This document shows, one piece after another, positions 33,341-43,160 of a DNA stretch of 52,744 nucleotides; position 1 is the stretch's first letter; each line of letters opens with the position of its first letter. The DNA lies in assembly GCF_004342845.1 (NCBI RefSeq), contig NZ_SLXB01000028.1, positions 1 through 52,744 of the forward strand, in the 5' to 3' direction. The position numbers were made by a program, and so were the translations under genes. Below the pieces are notes generated by a model. That model did not search any database and was not told where the DNA came from. It saw nothing but the letters and a program-made list of their open reading frames with translations. Origin of the DNA: Prevotella heparinolytica. Its GTDB lineage: Bacteria; Bacteroidota; Bacteroidia; Bacteroidales; Bacteroidaceae.

Positions 33341-35716
33341 TTAAAAAATATCTTTCGAAAATACATATCTTAGTTTGATATAAAATGTACGTCCTGCCAA
33401 TGGACGACGGAATTGGTCCCAAACCTCTTTATTGGCGATGTTATGGCATTCTAAAGCTATAGAGTATTTATTTCTGTAAGTCAATAATACTCCAAGATCA
33501 TTAGTAAAACTGCGAGGAATACGACGTTTCTGTTGTTCCGTCAGTTCCCAAAAATAGAAAAACTCTTCTGTGAATTTCCCATCCCAGAAAGCCTTAACAT
33601 GCCAATTTTTCAACAATTTATCACTGTGATACTCTGCTCCGAAATTAGCAAACAGATAAGGTATATTGGGGACACGCATTCCCTTTGTCGGATTGGGTGT
33701 TGTGCTTTTTGGGAGATAATCGAGAGCATCTCGTACATCTTGATAGGTAAAGTTAGCGTAGGCATATACTGAAGGGGTTATGTCTGCTTTCAATTCAGTT
33801 TCAAGACCTTTAATATTGACTTTTTCTGCGTTTACATATCCCGCAGCCATATGCTGATGAATTAGTTTTATCATATCGCTCACTTGCATATAAAAACTGT
33901 TTACCTCAAATTGAAGTCTTGATATGCCAAATATGTTGTTTTTGTCTATCAAAAATCCCAAATTAAAATTGTGACTTTTCTCTGGTTTCAATCCTGCAGC
34001 AGGAAATGTAATAATGCCGTCACCAAACAATTCTTTTGAATTAGGAAGACGTATTGCACGCTGATAGGAAGCTTTCAAGTGAAATCCATTGAAAGGCTCA
34101 TATTTCAACGCTTCAATCCAACCAAATTGTGAAGCAGTATTCTCTTTTTGCTTTGGTGGCGTTGATATTTCATATGAAGTCAAATCATCGATCTTTGAGT
34201 TTAGATAATAATGCTTTGCTGACAACATATTAGTTAGTTTCCTGCTGAACAATTTTGATTCATAAGTAAGTCCTGACACAATGCTTATTTTCTTCCGTGG
34301 GAAGCCTGCCACTTCAAAACCTGCATGCTTACTGGCGAGATCATCCTTTGGTTGTTCATGAGCATAATTGAACAATACATTGAGATTGAAATTGTGATTG
34401 GACGAAATTTTGTAGTCGAAATTGATACGCTCATTAAATTCGAAAAAATTATCATCCGAAGCGTGAGGAACACTTCCAGTCTCTCCTTGTCCATTGGGAG
34501 AGGGATAGATATTTCCTTCGAAGTCATGGTTCACTCGTGCTGTATCTGTAAAATTATTTGTTGTATGAGAGAGAGAAAAATGCGATTCAAAATGGAGACG
34601 ATTATTCAACATCCCTTTTTTTATCAGCTTGTTCTCGAACATAAGCATACTGGATTTGTTCTCGGCGTGCTGGATATTCTTCAAGACTCCTTGTATCTCG
34701 TTAAAACGGTTGTAATACCCGAACTCTGTACTAATCTCATCGAACCAAAGTTTCGTAAAAGCGACTTTCCCTTTCAGCATATACGAACGAAAACGGTCAT
34801 GGTCTCGCTTCACCAATAGGTTCTCTCTTTCGGGAACTCTGAAGGAGTAATCATTCTTTGCAGAAGTATAATACCCTCCTGCACCGAGCAAAATACCACT
34901 CTTTGGGAAATTCTTGCGAGAGAAGACGTTTCCTTTGTGTGTTTGATAAGAACCTAATTCATACGAAGCATCTAAATAGTCCGTACTGAATTCTTTCGTA
35001 ACGATATTGACCGCTCCCCCCAATCCGTCGCAACCGAAACGAGCAGGAATGATACTCTTATAGACTTCTATCCGTTCGATAATATCTATAGGAATTTCAT
35101 CAAGAGAAAACGTACCGTCCGAAGTGCTCATAGGAATTCCATCCCACAGTATTTGGATGCGATTGCCTTCTAATCCATGAACAATAATTCTTGAACTGCT
35201 TCCCAAACCACCAGTTTGTCCGACTTTCAATCCTATGGTCTTATCTAAGATGGTCTCCAAAGAAACTGAGCGACCTTGTAAATCTTTACCATTGATTACA
35301 GTAATTGCTTCAGGAGACTCACGCATAAATTGAACTTTGGATTTACCTGTAACAACAACGCCATCCAACTCTCGTGCATTTGCCCGAAGACGTATTGTAT
35401 GCTTTTTTATGGACGATTTCAATGTATCTATAGCCGTTTCATAACCGACATATCGGGTTAAAACAACATAAGAATCGACACCTTTCGCTTGTATTTGGAC
35501 GATACCACGCCGATTGGTTAAAGCACCATTCTTAAAAGAAGGAACTCCTATTGGTTTCCATTGAACAGTTGCTGCCTCTATTCCATTTCCATTATCCGCA
35601 TCGACAACCTTTAATTCGACTGTATTTGTCTGCGCATAGAGGTGTAGCGGAAATAGTATTGAAAGAAGCAACAGACTTACACACCTTGAAGTATAATCAT
35701 ATCTTGAAACTTTCAT
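33341..35716 (-). CDS. TonB-dependent outer-membrane receptor
   Basis: A 791-residue receptor: signal peptide to LYAQ (residue 29), an N-terminal carboxypeptidase-regulatory-like domain (about 31-110), the TonB-box/plug region ELDGVVVTGKSKVQFMRESPEAI, plug motifs IIVHGLEGNRIQILWDGIPM and IERIEVYKSIIPARFG, then a 22-strand-type barrel ending FYIKLRYVF. Imports a large scarce ligand such as a siderophore or haem. Divergent from two ABC genes, with shared operators between. Confidence 0.92.
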   Translation of the reverse strand: MKVSRYDYTSRCVSLLLLSILFPLHLYAQTNTVELKVVDADNGNGIEAATVQWKPIGVPSFKNGALTNRRGIVQIQAKGVDSYVVLTRYVGYETAIDTLKSSIKKHTIRLRANARELDGVVVTGKSKVQFMRESPEAITVINGKDLQGRSVSLETILDKTIGLKVGQTGGLGSSSRIIVHGLEGNRIQILWDGIPMSTSDGTFSLDEIPIDIIERIEVYKSIIPARFGCDGLGGAVNIVTKEFSTDYLDASYELGSYQTHKGNVFSRKNFPKSGILLGAGGYYTSAKNDYSFRVPERENLLVKRDHDRFRSYMLKGKVAFTKLWFDEISTEFGYYNRFNEIQGVLKNIQHAENKSSMLMFENKLIKKGMLNNRLHFESHFSLSHTTNNFTDTARVNHDFEGNIYPSPNGQGETGSVPHASDDNFFEFNERINFDYKISSNHNFNLNVLFNYAHEQPKDDLASKHAGFEVAGFPRKKISIVSGLTYESKLFSRKLTNMLSAKHYYLNSKIDDLTSYEISTPPKQKENTASQFGWIEALKYEPFNGFHLKASYQRAIRLPNSKELFGDGIITFPAAGLKPEKSHNFNLGFLIDKNNIFGISRLQFEVNSFYMQVSDMIKLIHQHMAAGYVNAEKVNIKGLETELKADITPSVYAYANFTYQDVRDALDYLPKSTTPNPTKGMRVPNIPYLFANFGAEYHSDKLLKNWHVKAFWDGKFTEEFFYFWELTEQQKRRIPRSFTNDLGVLLTYRNKYSIALECHNIANKEVWDQFRRPLAGRTFYIKLRYVFSKDIF

Positions 35717-35744
35717 ACAGTATATTTCTCTTTGAAACTTCTTG

Positions 35745-35800
35745 CAAAGTTAAAATGGTTATTCCGCAGAAAATACCCCTATTCTCCATACGTATGCCCC
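35745..35800 (-). promoter_or_regulatory. cargo operator and -7 box, TonB receptor operon
   Basis: On the minus strand GGGGCAT (35800-35794), then GGGTATTTT starting 22 nt later (35778-35770), then TAACTTTG starting 26 nt after that (35752-35745), a perfect -7 box. The ATG is at 35716. Confidence 0.65.
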
Positions 35801-35830
35801 TGTTGTAGCATTTCTATGATATATCGTTTC

Positions 35831-35886
35831 GGGGCATTCTTCTATTCATTCAGGGTATTTTATCCGTGCTCATCTCCGTACCTTTG
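35831..35886 (+). promoter_or_regulatory. cargo operator and -7 box, ABC operon
   Basis: GGGGCAT (35831-35837), GGGTATTTT starting 22 nt later (35853-35861) and TACCTTTG starting 26 nt after that (35879-35886) repeat the layout of the divergent receptor promoter base for base in spacing. No TTG -33 box is seen, consistent with activator dependence. Confidence 0.65.
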
Positions 35887-35915
35887 CATCTTAGAAAAAT
35901 CAAACAGAAATCGAT

Positions 35916-37661
35916 ATGAATAAAGAGAAAATGAAGCCTCTTGATGAGGAACGGGAGAGCCGTAGCCTGCTCTCCAATGCAGTGGTTGTGCTGCAACTCG
36001 TTTTCGGCACACTGCCCCTGCTGCTCGTGGTATGGGCGGTGGACAAGTTGATGAACGGCACATTCTCTTCCACAATAGTTTGGGGAGTTGGAGGAGTAAT
36101 GATCCTATTCGCCTTGCTTCGAGGCGTGTTCTACGGAACTTCGATTTGGCGGGCGCACCGCTCGGCTTACAATGCCCTTACACGATTGAGGTTGCGTATC
36201 ATAAGTCATTTGCAACGCTTGCCACTCGGATTTTTTCAGGAGCGTAAGGTGGGCGACTTGGTGAACATCATTAACCATGACGTGGAGCAAATTGAGATTT
36301 ATTTGGCACACGGATTACCCGAGATCCTCTCGGCAACGCTTTTCCCTGCCTTACTATGTGTAATCATTATGGTGTTAGACTGGCGTTTGGGGCTGTCGCT
36401 CATTTCTCTTTTGCCTGTAGCATTTCTTCTGCAAATGGCTGTCAAAACACTTTGGGGAAAGAGCTTTCGACACTTTATGGAAAGTACGCAAAAAATGTCG
36501 GAAGACCTTTTGGAATATGTGGCTACCATACCGGTAATCAAGGCTTTCAGCAACGAGGAAAACAGAACGCAGCAGGTGCTTGGTGGTATGCGCGACTACA
36601 TCCGTTGGGTGAAGCGAAGTATGTTCAGCGTTACTGTTCCGATGACATTGATAACGATGTTCTTGGAAGGTGGTATCGTAGTAATGACCCTTGTCGGGCT
36701 ATGGCTGATGACTTCGGGCGAACTGACCGTGACACGTTTTATCCTTGCCCTAATATTGGGTGGACTGTTCTCGTCCTCCTTTGCTAAGTTGGCGACATTC
36801 CAACATGTCCGAATCGTCTATGGACAGTCGTTGGCAAAAGTGCAGTCCATCACAGAGGTACAGACAAAGGACACGGCGGACAAGAAAACGGATACGACAC
36901 AAACGGATGTTTGTTTCGAGCACGTTACATTTTCCTATCCAAACAAGAAAGACAATGCGCTGAAAGATGTATGTCTTCAATTTCCGAAAGGTAGTCATAC
37001 AGCTATCGTAGGCGAGTCAGGGTCGGGAAAAACCACGCTGGCAAGTTTGATGATGGGGTTCTGGCACCCCCAAACAGGTACTATCCGATTGGGAGGAGAG
37101 AATATTACGGAACTCTCCGAACGTAATATCGCTGATTATTTTTCGATGGTACAGCAGGAGGTTTTTCTCTTTAACACAACCATTCGGGATAATATCCGTA
37201 TAGGAAGACCTACCGCCACACAAAAGGAAGTGGAAACGGCAGCACAGCGTGCTCATATTCATGATTTTATCATGGGATTGCCGAATGGTTATGATACGCT
37301 GGCAGGCGAAGCTGGCGTAAAATTCTCCGGCGGAGAAAAACAGCGTATTTCCATTGCCCGAATGTTGCTCAAAGACTCTCCAATAGTTATTCTCGATGAA
37401 GCCACCGCTGCTTTGGACGGAGAGAATGAGAAACTAATCCAAGAAGCTCTTGATGAATTGCAGCGCAACAAGACCGTCATTACCATTGCCCATCGTCTCA
37501 ATACGATTCAGGATATGGAGCGTATTGTTGTGATGGACAAAGGGCAGGTTGTCTCAAAAGGAACACACCAAGAACTGCTGAAAGACTGTTCTCTGTACCG
37601 CAATATGACGGAGACGCAAGAACAAGTAAGTAAATGGCAACTGAAAGAAGAGGAGGTATAA
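35916..37661 (+). CDS. ABC transporter, exporter fold, first half (siderophore importer-like)
   Basis: A 581-residue half-transporter: six transmembrane helices in the first 320 residues, then an ATPase with Walker A GESGSGKTTL (Lys372), signature FSGGEKQRISIAR, and Walker B PIVILDEATAALD. Together with the next gene it makes a heterodimer of the exporter fold. Such pairs (YbtPQ, IrtAB) import siderophores despite the fold. Divergent from the TonB receptor, with a shared operator. No SIP domain. Import versus export cannot be decided from sequence. Confidence 0.9.
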   Translation: MNKEKMKPLDEERESRSLLSNAVVVLQLVFGTLPLLLVVWAVDKLMNGTFSSTIVWGVGGVMILFALLRGVFYGTSIWRAHRSAYNALTRLRLRIISHLQRLPLGFFQERKVGDLVNIINHDVEQIEIYLAHGLPEILSATLFPALLCVIIMVLDWRLGLSLISLLPVAFLLQMAVKTLWGKSFRHFMESTQKMSEDLLEYVATIPVIKAFSNEENRTQQVLGGMRDYIRWVKRSMFSVTVPMTLITMFLEGGIVVMTLVGLWLMTSGELTVTRFILALILGGLFSSSFAKLATFQHVRIVYGQSLAKVQSITEVQTKDTADKKTDTTQTDVCFEHVTFSYPNKKDNALKDVCLQFPKGSHTAIVGESGSGKTTLASLMMGFWHPQTGTIRLGGENITELSERNIADYFSMVQQEVFLFNTTIRDNIRIGRPTATQKEVETAAQRAHIHDFIMGLPNGYDTLAGEAGVKFSGGEKQRISIARMLLKDSPIVILDEATAALDGENEKLIQEALDELQRNKTVITIAHRLNTIQDMERIVVMDKGQVVSKGTHQELLKDCSLYRNMTETQEQVSKWQLKEEEV

Positions 37662-37664
37662 ACA

Positions 37665-39362
37665 ATGGTACGCAATATATTGAATGAATTGACCGCTCGC
37701 GGAGTGCGGCATCTGATTATCTCTGCACTGTTTTTCGTGGTTTATGCTCTTTGTGGCACGGCAATCATGCTAACCGTCCTGTTCCTTATCGACCGTCATA
37801 TACAGGGAGAAAGCATCTCTTTCATTTCGGCAGCATGGTTACTTGGCGGTCTGCTGGTATTGAAAACCATATCCAATGCCATTGCCGATATGAGCAAGCA
37901 TTTTGCCGGATTTGATCTTGTGGAACGTATCCGTGAGAAAATCATATTGAAACTGAAAATGTTCTCACTCGGTTTCTATACCAATGAGCGTCTGGGAGAG
38001 ATAAGTACAGTCATTCACAAAGACGTGGATAATATGGAAATGGTAGTAGGACATCTATGGACACGGATGTCTGCTGATTTCATTGTAGCTCTGATACTTG
38101 GCATCGGACTGTTCTGTGTGGACTGGCGCATGGGATTGACAATGGTAGCCATTCTTCCTATTGCCCTGTTTTCTCTGTATCGGGGCATTCGCTCGGGAAT
38201 GAAAGCACAGGAAGAGTCTCAGAACAATCTGGCGGATATGGTCAGCCTCTTTGTAGAATACGTTAAGGGCATTCCGGTTTTGAAAGTGTTTGGAGGAAAA
38301 GGAATGTTCCGTGACAGACTCGACCACTCTGTCAGTGAATTTGGAGAAAGCAGTAAGAAGACTTCACGTTTGGCAGCTGTGAGTGTGGGCAGATACACTT
38401 TCCTTATAGAGTTGGCTTTCGCTCTGATGGCTACAATCGGTCTTTGGTGGACTTGGCACGGAGAACTTTCCGTTTTTGCCTACCTCATGTTCATTATTGT
38501 CTCGAAAGAGTTCTACAAACCTTTTGTCAATATGGAGAGTCATTGGCTGAACTACATCAAGGTAAAGGACAGCTACGGACGCATTTCCCACCTGTTGGAC
38601 GCTCCCATTGTCGTCAATCCATCACAGCCGAAAACAGCGGAACGCTTCGACCTGTCATTTGAGGGAGTCGGGTTCCATTATGAGAAGGAAAGTTTTGAGA
38701 TGAAAAATCTCACGTTCAACGTTCCCGAACGGACGGTAACGGCACTTGTTGGCTCGTCAGGTTCTGGTAAAACAACCATTACCAACCTGTTACTTCGTTT
38801 TTGGGAACCGCAGAACGGCAGTATCCGTATCGGTGGTATAGACATTCGAGAAATGGACTATGATTATCTACTCGGTAAAATCAGTGTGGTGATGCAGAAT
38901 GTTATTCTCTTTTCAGACACCATTGCCAATAATATCAAAGTGGGCAACCGCAATGCTACGCAGGAAGAAATCGAGGAAGCTGCACGACGGGCGATGATAC
39001 ACGACTTTATCATCAGTCTGCCAGAAGGTTATGAAACAAAAATCGGAGAAAACGGTTTGGGACTGTCCGGGGGGCAGAAACAAAGGCTTTCAATCGCCCG
39101 TGCTTTCTTGAAAGACGCTCCCATCATTCTTTTGGACGAGATAACGAGCAATGTTGACCCTGTCAATGAATATAAGATACAACAGGCAATGTCTGCCCTT
39201 ATCCGAAATCGCACAGTCTTGGTCATTGCCCATCATTTGCAAACCATCCGTAACGCTAATCAGATTATCGTGATGGACAAGGGACAACTTGTAGAGAATG
39301 GAACGCACGCCGAACTCGAAGCAAAAGGCGGAGTGTATTGCAAACTATTGTCAATGCAATAA
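37665..39362 (+). CDS. ABC transporter, exporter fold, second half
   Basis: A 565-residue partner of the preceding gene, 3 nt downstream. Six transmembrane helices (NILNELTARGVRHLIISALF start) precede an ATPase with Walker A GSSGSGKTTI (Lys369), signature LSGGQKQRLSIAR and Walker B PIILLDEITSNVD, so both ATPase sites look active. In the IrtB/YbtQ position of siderophore-type importers. The operon ends in a strong terminator. Confidence 0.9.
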   Translation: MVRNILNELTARGVRHLIISALFFVVYALCGTAIMLTVLFLIDRHIQGESISFISAAWLLGGLLVLKTISNAIADMSKHFAGFDLVERIREKIILKLKMFSLGFYTNERLGEISTVIHKDVDNMEMVVGHLWTRMSADFIVALILGIGLFCVDWRMGLTMVAILPIALFSLYRGIRSGMKAQEESQNNLADMVSLFVEYVKGIPVLKVFGGKGMFRDRLDHSVSEFGESSKKTSRLAAVSVGRYTFLIELAFALMATIGLWWTWHGELSVFAYLMFIIVSKEFYKPFVNMESHWLNYIKVKDSYGRISHLLDAPIVVNPSQPKTAERFDLSFEGVGFHYEKESFEMKNLTFNVPERTVTALVGSSGSGKTTITNLLLRFWEPQNGSIRIGGIDIREMDYDYLLGKISVVMQNVILFSDTIANNIKVGNRNATQEEIEEAARRAMIHDFIISLPEGYETKIGENGLGLSGGQKQRLSIARAFLKDAPIILLDEITSNVDPVNEYKIQQAMSALIRNRTVLVIAHHLQTIRNANQIIVMDKGQLVENGTHAELEAKGGVYCKLLSMQ

Positions 39363-39382
39363 CCTAATCAATGAAAAATATG

Positions 39383-39415
39383 GAGGTATGGAGTTTGAGC
39401 CATACCTCTTTTTTT
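39383..39415 (+). terminator. terminator of the ABC operon
   Basis: GAGGTATGG (39383-39391) pairs perfectly with CCATACCTC (39400-39408) across an 8-nt loop, followed by seven T residues, 20 nt past the stop. Confidence 0.9.
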
Positions 39416-39436
39416 GCCACTTCTATCCATATCGAA

Positions 39437-39496
39437 GCCACAAGTACGCAGTTATCCAATACCTCTAACATACACGGTTTCTTTGGTTTACTTTTG
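39437..39496 (+). promoter_or_regulatory. 16-mer element plus -7 box, DUF3945-topB operon
   Basis: GCCACAAGTACGCAGT (39437-39452) is followed after exactly 36 nt by TACTTTTG (39489-39496), a TAnnTTTG box. The ATG is at 39536. A weaker second element GCCACTTCTATCCA lies exactly 21 bp upstream (39416-39429), as at the traA copy. Confidence 0.7.
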
Positions 39497-39535
39497 TCCG
39501 TGCACCGCTGTTGGTGTCATTAAATACATTATAAT

Positions 39536-40930
39536 ATGGACGAAAAAATCAAAGACCAAGAAGTCCTTTTGGTCAAGGATCAAAAGGGCGAAAACCTCAA
39601 AGCCGTCACAGGAACGGACGAGAAAGGCGGACTGAAAACCGTTCCGCCTACCGCCGAGCATGAACAGAGCTTCCTGAAGTTCGACAAGCACAGCAATGCG
39701 CTGGAAAACTTCCTCTCCAACTTCATGCGGCAGTTCAAGCATCCCACACCGTTGAATTTCTTCAAAGTGCCTTTTGAGAGTGCCGTTGCCAGTGCCCGCG
39801 TACTCTCGGAGATGCTCCAAGCTCCGGATGTTCCCTCCAATAAGGAGATGCTGGACTCCGCCCGTGTCAATCCCTCAGACTATACAGGAGAGCAGAAGCA
39901 GTTCTTTCAAGGCATTGACCCCGACAAGGTGAAGTGGGAGCAGTTCGAGCAGATGGGTGTAAGCCGTGAGAGTCTCGAAAAGGGCAAGCATCTTGATGAC
40001 CTACTTCAATACCGCAAAACTCCGCTTATTCCCATCGCAATCAAAATCGGAGAAGTCTCCCTTTACACCGATGCCCGTCTTTCTCTGAAAGCCTCCGGAG
40101 ACGGTACGTTTATCCCCGTTGTCCACGCCATCCGCAAGGAACCACAGTTGGAACGCGAGTTCTTCGGGCATACCTTCACCGACGAGGACAAGAAAGCCCT
40201 AAGAGAAACGGGTAATCTCGGTCGCACCGTGGAGCTGACCTTCCCCGGCAAAGATGAACCGACCCGCAGTTTCGTGAGTATTGACCGCCTGACGAACGAC
40301 ATCATCGCCCTGAGTACCGACCGGGTACGCATCCCCGATGAAATCAAGGGCGTGAAGCTGACTGATGAGCAGAAAAAGGAACTCTCGGAAGGAAGGAGCA
40401 TCTATGTAGAGGGCATGACTTCCAAAACGGGAAAGCACTTCAATGCCAACCTTCAATTCAATGCCGACAAGCGGTCTATTGAATTTCGTTTCGGCTCTCC
40501 CAAGCAGGAACAACGCCAAAGACAAGCCACCGAAGGACAGGAACAAACGGAGCAGAAAGAATTGCGTGTCCCCAAGAAGATGCTGGGACGTGAAATCTCT
40601 CCCGAAGAGCAAGCGAAGCTCAAAGCAGGTGAAACGGTCTATATGACCGGGCTTATCGACAAAAAGGGAGAGCCTTTCAATGCCTATGTGCGTCCAAACT
40701 TCGAGAAGAACAAGTTCGACTTCCTCAAATGGAATCCCGACAAGTCCCAAACCAAAGAGGTAACTCCCGACAATGCTTCCCGCACACAGGTCGCCGTCAA
40801 TTCCGAAGGCAAGACCAACGAGGCTACCAAGCATGTGAAGGAGCCGCTCAAACAGGGACAGACAGAACCTACCGCCCTGCAGGAACAGAAGGAAGAGGAG
40901 AAGAAACGTTCTAAGGGAATGAAAATGTAA
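39536..40930 (+). CDS. DUF3945 / DUF4099-type protein
   Basis: A 464-residue charged protein with an N-terminal helical domain (HSNALENFLSNFMRQF, DLLQYRKTPLIPI) and two repeats of a DUF3945 module: KLTDEQKKELSEGRSIYVEG and EISPEEQAKLKAGETVYMTG, each continuing with a [K]GxxFNA core. The same module closes the downstream topoisomerase, so the two gene products may act together on the transferred DNA. The tail is basic and glutamine-rich. Confidence 0.8.
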   Translation: MDEKIKDQEVLLVKDQKGENLKAVTGTDEKGGLKTVPPTAEHEQSFLKFDKHSNALENFLSNFMRQFKHPTPLNFFKVPFESAVASARVLSEMLQAPDVPSNKEMLDSARVNPSDYTGEQKQFFQGIDPDKVKWEQFEQMGVSRESLEKGKHLDDLLQYRKTPLIPIAIKIGEVSLYTDARLSLKASGDGTFIPVVHAIRKEPQLEREFFGHTFTDEDKKALRETGNLGRTVELTFPGKDEPTRSFVSIDRLTNDIIALSTDRVRIPDEIKGVKLTDEQKKELSEGRSIYVEGMTSKTGKHFNANLQFNADKRSIEFRFGSPKQEQRQRQATEGQEQTEQKELRVPKKMLGREISPEEQAKLKAGETVYMTGLIDKKGEPFNAYVRPNFEKNKFDFLKWNPDKSQTKEVTPDNASRTQVAVNSEGKTNEATKHVKEPLKQGQTEPTALQEQKEEEKKRSKGMKM

Positions 40931-40964
40931 TCCGCCACCACTAATATCCAAAAAGTAAGAACAA

Positions 40965-43094
40965 ATGAAAGTCATCATAGCAGAAAAGCCGAGCGTAGCT
41001 CGTGAAATCGCCCGTGTCGTTCGGGCAACCAACAAGAAGAATGGTTATATCGAAGGAGGCGGCTATGCCGTCACGTGGGCATTGGGACACCTGATAACGG
41101 CAGCCATGCCCGAAGCCTACGGCATCAAGGGTTTCCGCAAAGAGAACCTGCCGATTCTTCCTTCCGTCTTTACCCTTATTCCCCGCCAAGTCAGGAGCGG
41201 TAAAGGCTACAAGGCAGACCCCAGTGCCGTTGCCCAGCTCAAAGTCATTGAAAAACTCTTCAAAGCGGCAGAGGGCATCATCGTAGCCACCGATGCAGGA
41301 AGGGAGGGTGAGTTAATCTTCAGGTTCATCTACGAGTATCTCGGCATTGCCAAACCCTTCGACCGTCTATGGATCAGCTCGCTTACGGACAAAGCCATCA
41401 AAGAGGGGCTTGCCCGTCTGCAAAGCGGAGCGGCGTATGACAACCTCTATTATGCCGCCCGTGCCCGCAGCGAAGCCGACTGGCTGGTGGGCATCAATGC
41501 CACACAAGCCATATCCATAGCGGCAGGGCGAGGCACTTACTCCTTGGGCAGGGTACAGACTCCGACCCTCTGTATGGTCTGCTCTCGTTTCTTGGAGAAC
41601 AAGAAGTTCGAGCCACAGCCATTCTGGCAATTCAGCCTTGCCGTAAGGGAAGGTGATGAGAGTTTTCGCTTCTCCTCTGCCGACCGCTGGTTCGATAAGA
41701 CGGAAGCCACTGCCCTGTACGAGAAACTCAAACAAGCTCCTTATGCCACTGTAGAGACAGTTGTGCGTAAGGAGACCAAACAGGAACCACCGCTTCTGTA
41801 TGATTTGACCACTCTTCAGAAAGAAGCGAACAGCCGATACGGATACACGGCAGAACAAACCCTTTCCTTGGCGCAGAAACTCTACGAAAAGGCGTACATC
41901 ACCTATCCACGCACGGGCAGCCGCCATATTCCCGAAGATGTCTTTGCCGAAATTCCCGCTTTGATAGCATTTTTGCACGACCATCCCGTATGGGGTATCC
42001 ATGCACGCCGACTGACCGAACTCAATGCGTATTCGGTGGACGGCAAGAAAGTGACCGACCACCACGCCCTGCTCATCACGGGCAAGAAGCCGATAGACAT
42101 GTTCGGAGAGGAAGTAGTCATCTACGACATGATAGCCGGACGTATGCTCGAAGCCTTTTCCGCCCGATGCGTGAAGGATGTCAGCACGGTTACTGCCGTC
42201 TGCGGGGAGGTGAAGTTTATCCTCAAAGGAGAAATCATCAAGGAAGAGGGTTGGCGTGCTGTCCTCAAAAACAGCAGGAAGAAAGACAAGGAGCAGGCGG
42301 AAGCCGAAGAACGGGAAAGTCGGGAGAATGGAGAAGGCATCATCATCCCCCAATGGGAGGAAGGCGGACAGCTTCCGCTCTGTGCCTGTTCGCTGGCACA
42401 GGGAACGACCAAGCCCAAGCCCCTGCACACGGAAAGTTCACTGTTGGCAGCTATGGAGACGGCAGGTAAGGAATTGGAGGACGAGGAATTGCGTGCGCAG
42501 CTCAAAGATTGCGGTATCGGCACGCCTGCTACCCGTGCCGCCATCATCGAAACCCTTTTTGCCCGCGAGTACATGGTACGCCAAAAGAAGTCGCTTGTTC
42601 CCACGGAGAAAGGACTTGCCGTCTATTCCATTGTTAGGGAGATGAAAATCGGCAATGCCGAGATGACCGGACAATGGGAAGCAGACTTGGCGAGAATCGA
42701 ACGGGGAGAATTGAAAGAGCGGGATTTCCGCACGGGCATCGAAAGCTATGCCACTCAGATTACCGACGAACTGCTCTCTTCCAAAATCCTCTTCCCCAAG
42801 ATACAGAGCGACATCCATTGTCCCAAATGCGGCAAAGGAACACTGGTCTTCTATCCCCGATGTGCCAAATGTTCCGATCCCGATTGCGGACTGACGCTTT
42901 TCCGCAGCGTGGCAGGCAAGAGCCTCACGGACGAGCAACTGACGCAGTTGGCGGTGAACGGGGAGACAGGTATCATCAAAGGCTTCACCTCCAAAGCGGG
43001 CAAGAGCTTCGAGGCTTCTCTCTCCTTGGACGGAGAGTTCAAGACGGTCTTTGTCTTCCCCGAACGTAAGAAACCGGACAAATCCCGAAAGTAA
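40965..43094 (+). CDS. topB: DNA topoisomerase III (TopB)
   Basis: A 709-residue type IA topoisomerase: TOPRIM acids in IIAEKPS (Glu7) and ATDAGREGELIF (Asp110, Glu114), catalytic Tyr314 in AYITYPRTGS, a zinc ribbon CPKCGKGTLVFYPRCAKC, and a C-terminal SLTDEQLTQLAVNGETGIIK module matching DUF3945. Type IA enzymes unlink single strands; on ICEs topB is a conserved helper of replication or transfer. Start preceded by the leader motif CCACCACTAATATCC (40935-40949). Confidence 0.93.
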   Translation: MKVIIAEKPSVAREIARVVRATNKKNGYIEGGGYAVTWALGHLITAAMPEAYGIKGFRKENLPILPSVFTLIPRQVRSGKGYKADPSAVAQLKVIEKLFKAAEGIIVATDAGREGELIFRFIYEYLGIAKPFDRLWISSLTDKAIKEGLARLQSGAAYDNLYYAARARSEADWLVGINATQAISIAAGRGTYSLGRVQTPTLCMVCSRFLENKKFEPQPFWQFSLAVREGDESFRFSSADRWFDKTEATALYEKLKQAPYATVETVVRKETKQEPPLLYDLTTLQKEANSRYGYTAEQTLSLAQKLYEKAYITYPRTGSRHIPEDVFAEIPALIAFLHDHPVWGIHARRLTELNAYSVDGKKVTDHHALLITGKKPIDMFGEEVVIYDMIAGRMLEAFSARCVKDVSTVTAVCGEVKFILKGEIIKEEGWRAVLKNSRKKDKEQAEAEERESRENGEGIIIPQWEEGGQLPLCACSLAQGTTKPKPLHTESSLLAAMETAGKELEDEELRAQLKDCGIGTPATRAAIIETLFAREYMVRQKKSLVPTEKGLAVYSIVREMKIGNAEMTGQWEADLARIERGELKERDFRTGIESYATQITDELLSSKILFPKIQSDIHCPKCGKGTLVFYPRCAKCSDPDCGLTLFRSVAGKSLTDEQLTQLAVNGETGIIKGFTSKAGKSFEASLSLDGEFKTVFVFPERKKPDKSRK

Positions 43095-43160
43095 CTCCCC
43101 ATAATTTGCTAATTTTGCCACTGAATGAAGCGGTCATAGACAATCATATTGTTTTTACTG

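Noticed and set aside
41367..42428. 353-codon minus-strand frame opposite topB
   Set aside because: topB has all catalytic motifs in sense; the antisense frame has none.
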